Below are positions 36,404 to 44,908 of a DNA stretch of 64,000 nucleotides, piece by piece (positions within the stretch are counted from its first letter, which is position 1; each line of letters begins with the position of its first letter). Source of the DNA: Betaproteobacteria bacterium (GTDB taxonomy: Bacteria > Pseudomonadota > Gammaproteobacteria > Burkholderiales > SG8-41); contig JAKFYK010000085.1 of assembly GCA_021730905.1 (NCBI GenBank), forward strand, positions 36,188 to 100,187. The letters are read 5' to 3'. Made by a program: the position numbers and the translations under genes. The notes under the pieces are model-generated. The model was not told where the DNA came from. It made no database searches and worked only from the letters and a program-made list of their open reading frames with translations.

Positions 36404-37378
36404 ATGCGGTATCCTGTTATGGCCGCGCTTGCTGCATGCGTCGCTGCTGTGCCTGTCGCGGCATGGTCGCAATCCGGGTATCCGGCCAAATCGATACGCC
36501 TGGTGGTACCGAGCGCCCCCGGCGGCGGCACCGACATTATCGCGCGCCTGATCGCGCAAGGTTTATTCGAAAGCTGGGGCCATAGCGTGGTAGTGGACAA
36601 TCGCGGCGGCGGCGGTGGAATTCCCGGCGTCACGCTGGTCGCCAAACAAGCAGCGCCCGACGGCTACACCATGCTGCTGGGCAGCGTCGGGCATCTGACG
36701 TTCGCACCGGCGATCGAACGTGATCTCGCCTACGACCCGCGCAAGGACCTCGCGCCGATTTCACTCGCGGCAAATCAGCCGTTTGTAATCGCGGCCACGC
36801 GCACGCTGGCCGCGAACAATATTCAGGAGCTGATCGCGCTGGCAAAAAAGAAACCAGGGAGCATCAGCTACGGCTCCGGCGGTAGCGGTGCCGCGTCGCA
36901 TCTCGGCGTTGAACTGCTGGCGATGAACGCCGGTTTTTCGATGCTGCATGTCGCGTACAAGGGCAGCAATCCGGCGATTACCGCGGTGATGGCCGGCGAA
37001 ATCCAGATTGCGCTTGCAGGCCTCGCCACGGTGCTGCCCCACGTGAAAGGCAATCGCCTGAAAGCGCTCGCGGTCACCGGCGCCACACGCTCGCAATTCG
37101 CGCCCGACATACCGTCCGTGGCCGAGTCCGGCGTGCCGGGCTATGTGTTCGACGTGTGGTACGGGCTGGTTTTTCCGGGCGGCACGCCGCGCGCCATCGT
37201 CAGCAAAACCAGCGGCGAAATCGGTAAACTGCTCGCATCAAGCGAAGTCAGCAAGCGCTTCGCCGTCGCAGGCGTGGAACCGATTACCAACACGCCCGAA
37301 GCGTTCGGCGCGTTGATAGCGCAGGAAATACCCAAGTGGCAAAAGGTGGTGAAGGACGCGAAGATACGCGTCGAATAA
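36404..37378 (+). CDS. Bug-family TTT binding protein 3
   Basis: 324 residues. ATG 36404 has AGGAGGAAAACC in front, the best ribosome binding site of the set; the frame is open back to 36260. The signal peptide MRYPVMAALAACVAAVPVAA ends near WSQ. The core is SIRLVVPSAPGGGTDIIARL, VVVDNRGGGGGIPG and MLHVAYKGSNPAITAVMAGE. GVPGYVFDVWYGLVFPGGTP marks the second lobe. It is followed 28 bp later by Bug protein 4 on the same strand, so the two are probably an operon, perhaps paralogues with different ligands. Confidence 0.93.
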   Translation: MRYPVMAALAACVAAVPVAAWSQSGYPAKSIRLVVPSAPGGGTDIIARLIAQGLFESWGHSVVVDNRGGGGGIPGVTLVAKQAAPDGYTMLLGSVGHLTFAPAIERDLAYDPRKDLAPISLAANQPFVIAATRTLAANNIQELIALAKKKPGSISYGSGGSGAASHLGVELLAMNAGFSMLHVAYKGSNPAITAVMAGEIQIALAGLATVLPHVKGNRLKALAVTGATRSQFAPDIPSVAESGVPGYVFDVWYGLVFPGGTPRAIVSKTSGEIGKLLASSEVSKRFAVAGVEPITNTPEAFGALIAQEIPKWQKVVKDAKIRVE

Positions 37379-37406
37379 TTCCAGTCGTACGTTGCGGAGA
37401 AACACC

Positions 37407-38366
37407 ATGCACATCGTGAAAATTCTGTCAGCTTGTGCGTTGCTGGGCATTGCTGCCGTAGCGGACGTGATCGCGCAAAAGTATCCCACCAGGCCGGTGC
37501 GGCTGATCGCGCCGTTCGCGCCTGGCGGCGGCACCGATATCATGTCGCGCGTGATCGGCCCGCCGCTGTCTGCGGTGCTCGGCCAGCCGGTGGTCGTCGA
37601 CAATCGCCCCGGCGCGGGCGGTTCGCTCGGCGCGGAAATCACCGCGAAGTCGGAGCCCGACGGTTATACCTTCATCACGGTATCGAGCAGTTATGCAGCG
37701 GGTTCCGCGTTTTACAAAACGTCTTATGACCCGGTCAATGGCATTACGCCCATTATTCTGCTGGGAACGACGGGTCTGCTGCTGGCGACGCATCCCTCAG
37801 TGCCCGCGAAGAGCGTCAGAGAGTTCATTGACTACGCAAAAAATAATCCGGGCAAACTCAACTACGCAACAGTCGGCGTCGGCAGCGTTACGCATCTCAC
37901 GCACGAACTGTTCAATCTCGAAGCGAAAATCAAGACGGTGCATATTCCGTTCAAGGGCGGCGGGCCGGCGCTGATCGGTGTTGTCAGCAACGAAGCGCAG
38001 TTCACGTCGATCAGCATCGTGCCCACGCTGCCACATCTGAAAGCCGGGCGCCTGCGCGCCATCGGCATCAGCACCATCAAACGTTCAGCGCTGCTGCCCG
38101 ACGTGCCGAGCGTCAGCGAAACCGTGCCCGGCTTCGATGTGCCGCACTGGTACGCCGTGTGGGGACCGAAAGGCATACCGAAAGACATCGTCGCACTGTG
38201 GAACCGCGAAATTGCCAAGGTGCTGCTCACCGAAGAAATGACCAAACAGATGCGTGCCGAGGGATTGGAAACTGCAGGCGGCCCGCCCGAACAGTTTTTC
38301 AACGTGCTGAAACCCACCGTCGAACGCTGGCGGCGCGTCATAAAGGAAGCGAAGATCGAAGGCTGA
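37407..38366 (+). CDS. Bug-family TTT binding protein 4
   Basis: 319 residues from ATG 37407, with GGAG nine bases upstream; an in-frame ATG at 37392 is less well placed. The signal peptide MHIVKILSACALLGIAAVAD is cut near VIAQ. The core is YPTRPVRLIAPFAPGGGTD, VVVDNRPGAGGSLGAE and IPFKGGGPALIGVVSNE. The second lobe shows VPGFDVPHWYAVWGPKGIP. It converges with Bug protein 5 across 11 bases. A CCGGCTGATAGCCGG hairpin just past the stop, inside the end of the opposing gene, may end both transcripts. Confidence 0.92.
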   Translation: MHIVKILSACALLGIAAVADVIAQKYPTRPVRLIAPFAPGGGTDIMSRVIGPPLSAVLGQPVVVDNRPGAGGSLGAEITAKSEPDGYTFITVSSSYAAGSAFYKTSYDPVNGITPIILLGTTGLLLATHPSVPAKSVREFIDYAKNNPGKLNYATVGVGSVTHLTHELFNLEAKIKTVHIPFKGGGPALIGVVSNEAQFTSISIVPTLPHLKAGRLRAIGISTIKRSALLPDVPSVSETVPGFDVPHWYAVWGPKGIPKDIVALWNREIAKVLLTEEMTKQMRAEGLETAGGPPEQFFNVLKPTVERWRRVIKEAKIEG

Positions 38367-38377
38367 GAACGCCGCAA

Positions 38378-39391
38378 TCAATCCGGCTGATAGCCGGAAA
38401 TCTTCACCGCCAGTGCGAATTTATCGAGATAGGCATTTAGGCGCGCGTTGGCTTCAGCGGCGGTGGAGCCATTTGAAACCAAGCCACCGTTCGCAAGGCG
38501 GGTGCGCACGTCGGGCAGTTTGACGATCTGACTGAGTTCGCTGCTCAGAAATTCAGCGACTGATTTCGGTGTGCCCGCGGGCACCGCAGCCGCTACCCAC
38601 CCCGACACGTCAAAACCTTTGAATCCCGATTCTGCCACCGTCGGCACATCGGGCACATCGGTCAAGCGCGACGCGCCGGTCACCGCCAGCATGCGGAGCT
38701 TGCCGGCATTCACCAGCGGACGCGTACCCGCGACCGAATCCCACAGCACCTGCACACGGCCATTCACCACGTCCGGATGCGCCGACGGGCCACCCTTATA
38801 CGGCACATGCAGCACGTCGATGCCCGCGCCGTGTGTGAGCAGCGCAATGCCCAAATGCGCCAACGTGCCTGCACCATACGATGCAAAACTCAGTTTCGGC
38901 GGCTGCTTTTTGGCCAGCGCCACCACATCAGCCACGGTGCGCCCGGAAAATCCGGCACCCGCCACGATACATTGCGGAATTTCCGCCAGCACCGTGCGCA
39001 GCGATAAATCCCTGCGCGGATCGTATCCGAGGTTAAGGCGCGTATTCGGCGCGACCGCGAGTTCGGTGCTAGCGGCAATCGCGATGGTGTAGCCATCGGG
39101 CGTCGCCTTGCTCACATACAGCGCGCCCAAGACAGCGCCCGCACCAGAGCGGTTGACGATGACCACCGATTGCCCCGTTCGCTCGCGCAACTTGTCGCCG
39201 ACCAGGCGCGCTGCGAGGTCGGTACCGCTGCCCGGCGGAAAACTGACCAAAAACTGCAACGGCTTCGACGGGAAGCCCTGTCCCGAGCCTGCCGAAGGAT
39301 TTTGCGCAACCGCCGTCACCGCAGCGCCGCCAAACGCAACGCCGCAAATCACTCGCGCGAGCCGCAATCTCCACCGGTCTTGGCAGCGCAT
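38378..39391 (-). CDS. Bug-family TTT binding protein 5 (with inserted repeat)
   Basis: 337 residues. ATG 39391 overlaps the stop of the acyl-CoA dehydrogenase gene upstream (TGATG), so the pair is translationally coupled and probably functionally linked. The signal peptide ends near VTAVAQ (residue 30). Residues 31-39 (NPSAGSGQG) are an in-frame insert encoded by a ccttcggcaggctcggg-type repeat. The mature Bug core then starts at FPSKPLQFLVSFPPGSGTD, with VVIVNRSGAGAVLG and LHVPYKGGPSAHPDVVNG following. The second lobe is GFKGFDVSGWVAAAVPAGTP. The frame is open further upstream to 39571 but overlaps the neighbour. Confidence 0.9.
   Translation of the reverse strand: MRCQDRWRLRLARVICGVAFGGAAVTAVAQNPSAGSGQGFPSKPLQFLVSFPPGSGTDLAARLVGDKLRERTGQSVVIVNRSGAGAVLGALYVSKATPDGYTIAIAASTELAVAPNTRLNLGYDPRRDLSLRTVLAEIPQCIVAGAGFSGRTVADVVALAKKQPPKLSFASYGAGTLAHLGIALLTHGAGIDVLHVPYKGGPSAHPDVVNGRVQVLWDSVAGTRPLVNAGKLRMLAVTGASRLTDVPDVPTVAESGFKGFDVSGWVAAAVPAGTPKSVAEFLSSELSQIVKLPDVRTRLANGGLVSNGSTAAEANARLNAYLDKFALAVKISGYQPD
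39275..39301 (-). repeat. Interspersed GC-rich repeat fragment inside Bug protein 5
   Basis: On the coding strand AATCCTTCGGCAGGCTCGGG is followed by ACAGGGC. It resembles the widespread ccttcgacaggctcagg-type dispersed repeat seen in many proteobacterial genomes (recognised from memory, not searched). It adds exactly nine codons at the signal-peptide/mature junction and keeps the frame. Confidence 0.6.
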
Positions 39392-40629
39392 CAGTCGTTC
39401 CCCGCGTACTTGCCTGCCGTATCCGGAAACAGGTTCTTCACGATCTTGAACTTGGTGACGTCCACTGTTCCATCCATATGCAGATACATGGTGGCGTCGC
39501 GATAGAGCTTTTCGATGCCGAAGTCGAGCATGGTGCCGTTGCCGCCGTGCAGTTCCACCGCGTGTTTGCACACTTCAAGCACGGATTCGGAGGCATAGAG
39601 CTTCACCATGTTGCACAGCACTTCGGCGTCATGCGCTTTTTCGTCGACAGCGCGCGAGGCTTCGTGCAGCAGCGAGCGAACGGCGCAGATTTTTGTCGCC
39701 ATTTCAGCCAGACGAATCGCCGTGGCCTGATGCTTGATTAATTTCTTGCCGCCTTGTGTGTAGTCGTGCACGTACTTCACGGTTTCTTCGTACGCGCGCA
39801 CGCCCACACCGAGATTCTTTGATCCCTGGATGATTTTGCCGGGACGGAAATAAACACCCGCTTTGGCCAGCGCAATGTCTTTCACCAGCAGATGTTCTTC
39901 GGGCACTGCCATGTCTTCGAACACCATTTCGCCGTTGTTCATGAAGCGCCCGCCCAGCGTCTCGTTACAGCGCGCCACCGAGAAACCTTTGGTTTCGCGC
40001 GGCACCAGAAAGCAGGACGTGCCCTTGGTCATGCCCGCCCCGGGCGTGGTAGTGGCATAGACAACGTAGAGGCTCGCGTCGTAGCCGTTGCTGATGAACT
40101 GCTTGCGGCCGTTGATGATCCACTGGTCGCCTTTTTTCTCGGCGCGCGTGTGCATCATCGCTTCCGGTACGTCATACGGCAGCCAGCGGTCGGAAGCGCC
40201 GCGCGGCTCGGTCAGGCAATGGGCCAGCAGAAATTGCGAATTCGCCATGATCTTCGGAAACCAGATTTTCTTCAGGTTCTCCGGCAGGATGTTCCGCAGC
40301 AGTACGGAGACTTTCCATTGCTGCACCATCTTCTCGGCAAGGCCGCAGTCGCCGCGCGAGATTTCCTCGGAGATCACCGCAAAGGTTTGCGTTTCGGATT
40401 TCGGGTCGAGCGCAATGCCACCGTATTCTTCGGGCACGCCCAGTGTGCGTATGCCGATTTCGTGCGCCACATCCAGTATCTTCGGCGGCAAGCGCCCTTC
40501 CGGTTTCATGCTCCATTCGGCCTGCCAGTTCTGGCGCGTGAAAGGGATCACGTGTTCGTTGACGAATTTGCGCGTGACATCGCGCATCATGCGGGTTTCG
40601 TCGGACAAGCCCCTATCGTTGTAAATCAT
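39391..40629 (-). CDS. Acyl-CoA dehydrogenase family protein
   Basis: FAD-dependent enzyme that introduces a 2,3 double bond into an acyl-CoA; 412 residues. Features are the N-terminal helical domain, the middle beta domain with LAHCLTEPRGASDR (flavin contact) and GRKQFISNGYDASLYVV, and the C-terminal helical domain with KHQATAIRLAEMATKI and VELHGGNG. The usual catalytic Glu position (YEGT in medium-chain enzymes) reads MDGTVDVTK, an Asp; in some subfamilies the base lies elsewhere. The TGA overlaps the ATG of Bug protein 5, linking uptake and oxidation of one substrate. Confidence 0.88.
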   Translation of the reverse strand: MIYNDRGLSDETRMMRDVTRKFVNEHVIPFTRQNWQAEWSMKPEGRLPPKILDVAHEIGIRTLGVPEEYGGIALDPKSETQTFAVISEEISRGDCGLAEKMVQQWKVSVLLRNILPENLKKIWFPKIMANSQFLLAHCLTEPRGASDRWLPYDVPEAMMHTRAEKKGDQWIINGRKQFISNGYDASLYVVYATTTPGAGMTKGTSCFLVPRETKGFSVARCNETLGGRFMNNGEMVFEDMAVPEEHLLVKDIALAKAGVYFRPGKIIQGSKNLGVGVRAYEETVKYVHDYTQGGKKLIKHQATAIRLAEMATKICAVRSLLHEASRAVDEKAHDAEVLCNMVKLYASESVLEVCKHAVELHGGNGTMLDFGIEKLYRDATMYLHMDGTVDVTKFKIVKNLFPDTAGKYAGND

Positions 40630-40725
40630 CTACCTGATTCCTCTTTTTGCATCACGCACCGGTCCACAATGAAAACGCGGCGGCAGGGACCGACTGCCGC
40701 CGCGGTGAACGCCTGCTGCTCTGAA

Positions 40726-41709
40726 CTAATTTGCAGTGAGCCCTATCAATTTGATCACTTTTGCGTTGCTGACCAGAGATGCCTGCACAACCTTGCGGAA
40801 CTCCTCAGGCGTGCCGGTGACGACTTCCGTGGCCTGCACCGCGAGCGCTTTGGTCACTTCCGGCGAATGCGCGGTCTTGATGACTGCGGCACGCAGCTTG
40901 TCGGAGATCGCTTTCGGCGTGCCCTTGGGAATGAAAAATCCCTGCCAGCCGCTGTAGTCAAATCCCGGTATGGTCTCGGCGATGGGCGGAATGTTCCCCA
41001 TCAGTTGCGATTTACCCGGGAGGCTGTGGCCTATCGCGCGGATTTTTCCGCTATTGACATGCGTCATCACCGCAGGCGCCGGCGTCAAGGTCCACTGCGA
41101 TTCACCCGCCAGCACCGACGCCACGGACGGCCCGCCCCCCTTGTACGGCACATGCAACGACGCCATATTGGCCGCAGACATGAAGTACGCGCCCGACAAA
41201 TGGCTTTGCGAACCCGCTCCGGCCGAAGCCATGTTGAGCTTACCCTGCTTGGCTTTGGCCAGCTCGATCAACTCCTTCACCGATTTCACCGGTTGCGATG
41301 GATGCACCACCAGCACATTGGCAGTCACCGCGAACTGCGACACATAGTCGTAATCCTTGACCGGATCGAAAGTCGGATTTTTCATCAGCAGCACCGCCAC
41401 AGTAGACGCCGCCGTGGTTGCGCTGATCAGCGTGTAGCCGTCGGGATTCGCAGCTTTCGCGATCTCCATGCCGATAATGCCGCCCGCGCCTGCACGGTTG
41501 TCGATGACGACCTGTTGCCCTATCACTTCGGTCATCTTGTGGCCGATGATGCGGCTCAAGGTATCGACCGAGCTTCCGGGCGCGTTGGGCACCAGCATGC
41601 GTATGGGGCGGTTCGGATATCCGGCAGCGGAATCTGCAGCATGTGCGCTAGCGCCAATAGCAGCAATCGCCGCGCAAAACCCGCCGCTGAGTATCTGTTT
41701 GATCTTCAT
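40726..41709 (-). CDS. Bug-family TTT binding protein 6
   Basis: 327 residues from ATG 41709, with GAGGAGAATTCAAACC in front; the frame is open to 41793. The signal peptide MKIKQILSGGFCAAIAAIGA is cut near SAHAAD. The core is YPNRPIRMLVPNAPGSSVDTL, VVIDNRAGAGGIIGME and LHVPYKGGGPSVASVLAGE. The second lobe is GFDYSGWQGFFIPKGTP. It is 96 bp upstream of the acyl-CoA dehydrogenase gene on the same strand, so genes 6, acyl-CoA dehydrogenase and 5 may form one transcript of two binding proteins around an oxidising enzyme. Confidence 0.92.
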   Translation of the reverse strand: MKIKQILSGGFCAAIAAIGASAHAADSAAGYPNRPIRMLVPNAPGSSVDTLSRIIGHKMTEVIGQQVVIDNRAGAGGIIGMEIAKAANPDGYTLISATTAASTVAVLLMKNPTFDPVKDYDYVSQFAVTANVLVVHPSQPVKSVKELIELAKAKQGKLNMASAGAGSQSHLSGAYFMSAANMASLHVPYKGGGPSVASVLAGESQWTLTPAPAVMTHVNSGKIRAIGHSLPGKSQLMGNIPPIAETIPGFDYSGWQGFFIPKGTPKAISDKLRAAVIKTAHSPEVTKALAVQATEVVTGTPEEFRKVVQASLVSNAKVIKLIGLTAN

Positions 41710-41855
41710 GGTTTGAATTCTCCTCGTAGACCTGCGCATCAATTGTGCACTCGGTAAGAGGCGAATTGTTACCTTTCCGCGTGCCTCACGCAACTAAACG
41801 TAACTACGCGTGACTGAGCACAAGTGCCTGTAGCGCATGCGAGAAATCCCCGTAA

Positions 41856-41872
41856 CTATCTGAATTTGATAG
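41856..41872. promoter_or_regulatory. Inverted repeat CTATC-(7)-GATAG upstream of the SnoaL-like gene
   Basis: Five-base arms around TGAATTT, followed by AGAATAACG; TAGAAT at 41870 could be a -10 box overlapping the right arm. It is 33 bp before the SnoaL-like start. An operator overlapping a promoter is plausible, but the arms are short. Confidence 0.25.
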
Positions 41873-41904
41873 AATAACGCTGAATCCATTTGTTATCACC
41901 TACC

Positions 41905-42354
41905 GTGAAAAAAGCGCTCTACGCAAATTCTCAGGAAACCGAAGCGGCTTTCTATGATGCCTTCGGCAAGAGCGATCTTGAAGCGATGATGGCCGTGTGG
42001 GCCGACGACGACGAGATTTACTGCGTTCATCCCGGCGCACCGCGCATTTCCGGTGTTGAGAATGTGCGCGAATCGTGGCGCCGGCTTTTCACCAACGGAC
42101 AAACGCTCAGTTTTCAACTGCGCGCACGCCACGAAATTCACGGCATGATGATCGCTGTCCACAGCGTTTACGAACAAATCACGGTGGCGGGCGAAGGTCC
42201 CGCGCGCAATCCTATGCTGGCGACGAATATTTATCTGCGCACCGATCGCGGCTGGCGCATGGTGGCGCATCATGCGTCGCCCGCGCCAGCAGCGCCTGCC
42301 TCGCGCGCCGCGTCCGAAACGGAAAGCAAGCGCACGCCAAAGACATTGCACTGA
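41905..42354 (+). CDS. SnoaL/NTF2-like (DUF4440-type) protein
   Basis: About 149 residues of the NTF2-like cone fold: ETEAAFYDAFGKSDLEAMMAVW, then EIYCVHPGAPRISG, RESWRRLF, and the closing strand NIYLRTDRGWRMVAHHAS. Such proteins are polyketide-cyclase, isomerase or ketosteroid-isomerase relatives, or serve as binding subunits; the role here is unknown. The C-terminal 25 residues are Ala/Ser/Thr-rich and probably disordered. The start is uncertain: GTG 41905 (VKKALYANS) or TTG 41890, neither with a good ribosome binding site. It is divergent from Bug protein 6 and precedes the TcuA-like gene. Confidence 0.78.
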   Translation: MKKALYANSQETEAAFYDAFGKSDLEAMMAVWADDDEIYCVHPGAPRISGVENVRESWRRLFTNGQTLSFQLRARHEIHGMMIAVHSVYEQITVAGEGPARNPMLATNIYLRTDRGWRMVAHHASPAPAAPASRAASETESKRTPKTLH

Positions 42355-42428
42355 GTACTGCACCGCATCTTCAAATCAGCGCGCTCACAGTGCGAACTTT
42401 ACGCGCGCAAGCAGTATGCAACGCAAGG

Positions 42429-42434
42429 TATAAT
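42429..42434 (+). promoter_or_regulatory. Candidate -10 box upstream of the TcuA-like gene
   Basis: Perfect TATAAT in GGTATAATTCACC, 83 bp before the TcuA-like ATG and within the 162 bp gap after the SnoaL-like gene. No convincing -35 hexamer at normal spacing, so a weak or activator-dependent promoter is the most that can be claimed. Confidence 0.35.
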
Positions 42435-42489
42435 TCACCCACCGCGCGGCACTGCTGCGCGTGTTTGCATTATCAGCATCGATTCAACA

Positions 42490-42516
42490 TAACTATTTGT
42501 TTTAAAAGGATATTTT
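42490..42516 (+). repeat. AT-rich repeat, copy 6 (C type), before the TcuA-like gene
   Basis: TAACTATTTGTTTTAAAAGG followed by ATATTTT, ending on the base before ATG 42517. It includes an AAAAGGA ribosome binding site at six-base spacing. It matches copy 4 almost throughout. Confidence 0.85.
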
Positions 42517-44037
42517 ATGAGTCTCCCGGATTTCGGCAATCCCGATATTGTTGTCGTTGGTGCGGGTAACGCCGCCGCCTGCGCCGCGCTCGCCGCGCGT
42601 GAACAAGGCGCGAAAGTCATCATGCTTGAAGCTGCGCCGATCGACGATTGCGGCGGCAACAGCCGCTACACCGGCGGACTGATGCGCGTGGTTTTCAACA
42701 ACGTTGATGAACTGGCAGAGATCATTCCCGAGCTCACCGAAGAAGAAAAGAAAACGCACGACTACGGCTCGTACACCGCCGACGCATACTTTGACGACAT
42801 GGCGCGCATCACGCAGGAAATGACGGATCCCGATCTGTGCGAGATTCTGATACGCCGCAGCTTCGACACCACCGTGTGGTTGCGCAAGAAAGGCGTGAAA
42901 TTTCAGCCGAGCTACGGCCGTCAGTCATACAAAGTTGATAACAACACGCGCTATAAATTCTGGGGCGGCCTCGCCGCAGAAACCTGGGGTGGCGGCGAAG
43001 GTCTGGTCGCCAACGAGCACAAGGCGTGCGAGCGCGAAGGCATCAAGATTTTTTACGAAACGCCGGCGATTTCGCTGCTCACCGACAGCGACAACAATGT
43101 GCTGGGTGTGCGCGCACGGCACAAGGGCCAGAACGTCGACATCAAAGCCAAAGCGGTGATACTCGCTTGTGGCGGTTTCGAATCGAGCGCGGAAATGCGC
43201 GCGCGCTACCTCGGGCCCGGCTGGGATCTGGCTCATGTACGTGGCACCCGCTACAACACCGGCCTCGGTATCAAAATGGCGCTCGACATCGGCGCCATGC
43301 CCTATGGCCACTGGTCCGGCTGTCACGCCGTGGGCTGGGACCGCAACTCCCCGCCGTTTGGTGATCTCGCGGTGGGCGATCAGTTCCAGAAGCACAGCTA
43401 TCCGTGGGGCATCATGATCAACGCCGACGGCAAACGCTTCTGCGACGAAGGCGCGGATTTCCGCAACTACACCTACGCCAAGTACGGCCGCGTGATTCTC
43501 AACCAGCCCGGCATGTTTGCGTGGCAGGTATTTGACGCCAAAATCATCCCGGCACTGCGCGACGAATACCGCATCAAGCGCGTCACCAAAGTGCGCGCCA
43601 ACACACTCGACGAACTGTGCAAGATGATGGACGGCGTCAACGCCGAAGCCGCGCTGCGCGAAATTCAGGAATACAACAAGGCCGTGCAACACGACAAGAC
43701 GTTCAACATGGCGATCAAGGACGGCCGCCGCACCGAAGGCCTGCCCATCAATAAAACCAACTGGGCCAACACTGTGGATACCGCGCCATTTGAAGCCTAC
43801 GCGGTCACCTGCGGCGTCACCTTCAGCTTCGGCGGCCTGAAAATCAGCACCGATCCTGCGACCGAAGGTCAAGTAGAAGACACCGGCGGCCAGCCGATAC
43901 ACGGTTTGTATGCGGCAGGCGAACTGGTCGGCGGCATTTTTTATCACAACTATCCGGGTGGCACGGGGCTCACTTCCGGTTCGGTGTTCGGCCGCTTATC
44001 GGGCACCACGGCGGGCAAAGCTGTCAAGGTCGGCTAA
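42517..44037 (+). CDS. tcuA: FAD-dependent tricarballylate dehydrogenase-like flavoprotein (TcuA family)
   Basis: 506-residue flavoprotein of the succinate dehydrogenase/fumarate reductase group. The FAD-binding Rossmann motif is at residues 10-37 (IVVVGAGNAAACAALAAREQ), followed by DDCGGNSRYTGGLMR, as in TcuA. The capping and FAD C-terminal segment has TFSFGGLKISTDP and LYAAGELVGGIFYHNYPGGTGLTSG, a hallmark of the family. The TcuA family oxidises tricarballylate to aconitate; a related 3-ketosteroid or carboxylate reaction is possible. The ATG is set by the ribosome binding site within repeat copy 6. TcuB and TcuC genes are absent. The aldolase gene follows 25 bp later. Confidence 0.8.
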   Translation: MSLPDFGNPDIVVVGAGNAAACAALAAREQGAKVIMLEAAPIDDCGGNSRYTGGLMRVVFNNVDELAEIIPELTEEEKKTHDYGSYTADAYFDDMARITQEMTDPDLCEILIRRSFDTTVWLRKKGVKFQPSYGRQSYKVDNNTRYKFWGGLAAETWGGGEGLVANEHKACEREGIKIFYETPAISLLTDSDNNVLGVRARHKGQNVDIKAKAVILACGGFESSAEMRARYLGPGWDLAHVRGTRYNTGLGIKMALDIGAMPYGHWSGCHAVGWDRNSPPFGDLAVGDQFQKHSYPWGIMINADGKRFCDEGADFRNYTYAKYGRVILNQPGMFAWQVFDAKIIPALRDEYRIKRVTKVRANTLDELCKMMDGVNAEAALREIQEYNKAVQHDKTFNMAIKDGRRTEGLPINKTNWANTVDTAPFEAYAVTCGVTFSFGGLKISTDPATEGQVEDTGGQPIHGLYAAGELVGGIFYHNYPGGTGLTSGSVFGRLSGTTAGKAVKVG

Positions 44038-44062
44038 CAGAAAAATCACAACGGAGAAAACC

Positions 44063-44842
44063 ATGAATGCTCCCGCAGTGCAGATCCACAAACCTGTGCG
44101 CGAACAGGTCAGCAAGGAAGAATGGGGCGTGCGCGTCAATCTTGCCGCGTGTTATCGATTGATGGCGGAATACGATATGGTGGAGATGATCGCCAATCAC
44201 ATTTCGGCGCGGGTGCCGGGAACCACCAACGAGTTCCTCATCAATCCCTACGGCATGCTCTACGAAGAGATCACCGCGTCGAGCCTGATCAAGATCGACC
44301 TCGATGGCAACGTGCTGTTCAACGCCACTGATTACGGCGTCAATCAGGCGGGCTACGTGATACACAGCGCGGTGCATAGCGCGCGCCACGACGTCGATTG
44401 CGTGATTCACACTCACACGCTGGCCGGCATGTCGGTGTCCGCGCACAAGCAGGGCCTGATGCCGATCGCGCAAAGTGCGATGCGTTTCGGCGAGATTGCC
44501 TATCACGATTACGAAGGCCCGGCACTGCGACTTGATGAGCGCGAACGGCTGGTGAAAAGTCTCGGCGACCGCGAGGCGATGATCCTGCGCAACCACGGCC
44601 TGCTGACCGTCGGCGACAGCATTCCGGAGTGCTTCAACAACCATTACCGCCTCGAGCGCGCGTGTCAGCTGCAGGTAATGACGCTGTCGTGCGGCACGGA
44701 AATCCAGTTGCCGCCCGACGAAGTGGTGCAATCCACTTACGCCGGTTTCAACAAAGCCAACGCCATGCGCCGCCGCGGCCTGCTCGAATGGCCGTCGCTG
44801 CTGCGCAAGCTGGACCGCAAAGATCCCGGCTACGCATCGTAG
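44063..44842 (+). CDS. Class II aldolase/adducin family protein
   Basis: 259-residue zinc-dependent aldolase or decarboxylase fold. Metal ligands are HTHTLAG (two His) and a later His in RNHGLLTVGD, with the N-terminal substrate loop ANHISARVPG and FLINPYG. The starting frame is open back to 43910 inside the flavoprotein gene, but ATG 44063 (MNAPAVQIHK), behind GGAGAAAACC, is clear. Family reactions include cleavage or decarboxylation of hydroxy-acid intermediates. The substrate is unknown. A strong terminator follows 23 bp after the stop. Confidence 0.88.
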   Translation: MNAPAVQIHKPVREQVSKEEWGVRVNLAACYRLMAEYDMVEMIANHISARVPGTTNEFLINPYGMLYEEITASSLIKIDLDGNVLFNATDYGVNQAGYVIHSAVHSARHDVDCVIHTHTLAGMSVSAHKQGLMPIAQSAMRFGEIAYHDYEGPALRLDERERLVKSLGDREAMILRNHGLLTVGDSIPECFNNHYRLERACQLQVMTLSCGTEIQLPPDEVVQSTYAGFNKANAMRRRGLLEWPSLLRKLDRKDPGYAS

Positions 44843-44864
44843 TTGCTGATGTTGTGCAATACAC

Positions 44865-44888
44865 AAGCGGGCCGCGGCCCGCTTTTTG
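44865..44888 (+). terminator. Rho-independent terminator after the aldolase gene
   Basis: Perfect 20-base palindrome AAGCGGGCCGCGGCCCGCTT followed by TTTG. It lies between the aldolase stop (44842) and the cupin start (44909), so it separates the tcuA-aldolase transcript from the cupin-LigI-SDR set, or attenuates read-through. Confidence 0.85.
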
Positions 44889-44908
44889 TTTCCTGAAAGG
44901 AGAAAACC

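Noticed and set aside
39892..41757. 621-codon plus-strand frame across the acyl-CoA dehydrogenase and Bug protein 6
   Set aside because: Antisense to two well-supported genes; His/Arg-rich with no family signature.
41750..41875. Further degenerate copies of the AT-rich repeat (AAACGTAACTACG, CGTAACTATCTG)
   Set aside because: They share only the first 8-10 bases and lack the TTTGTTTTTAAA core; too short to separate from chance.
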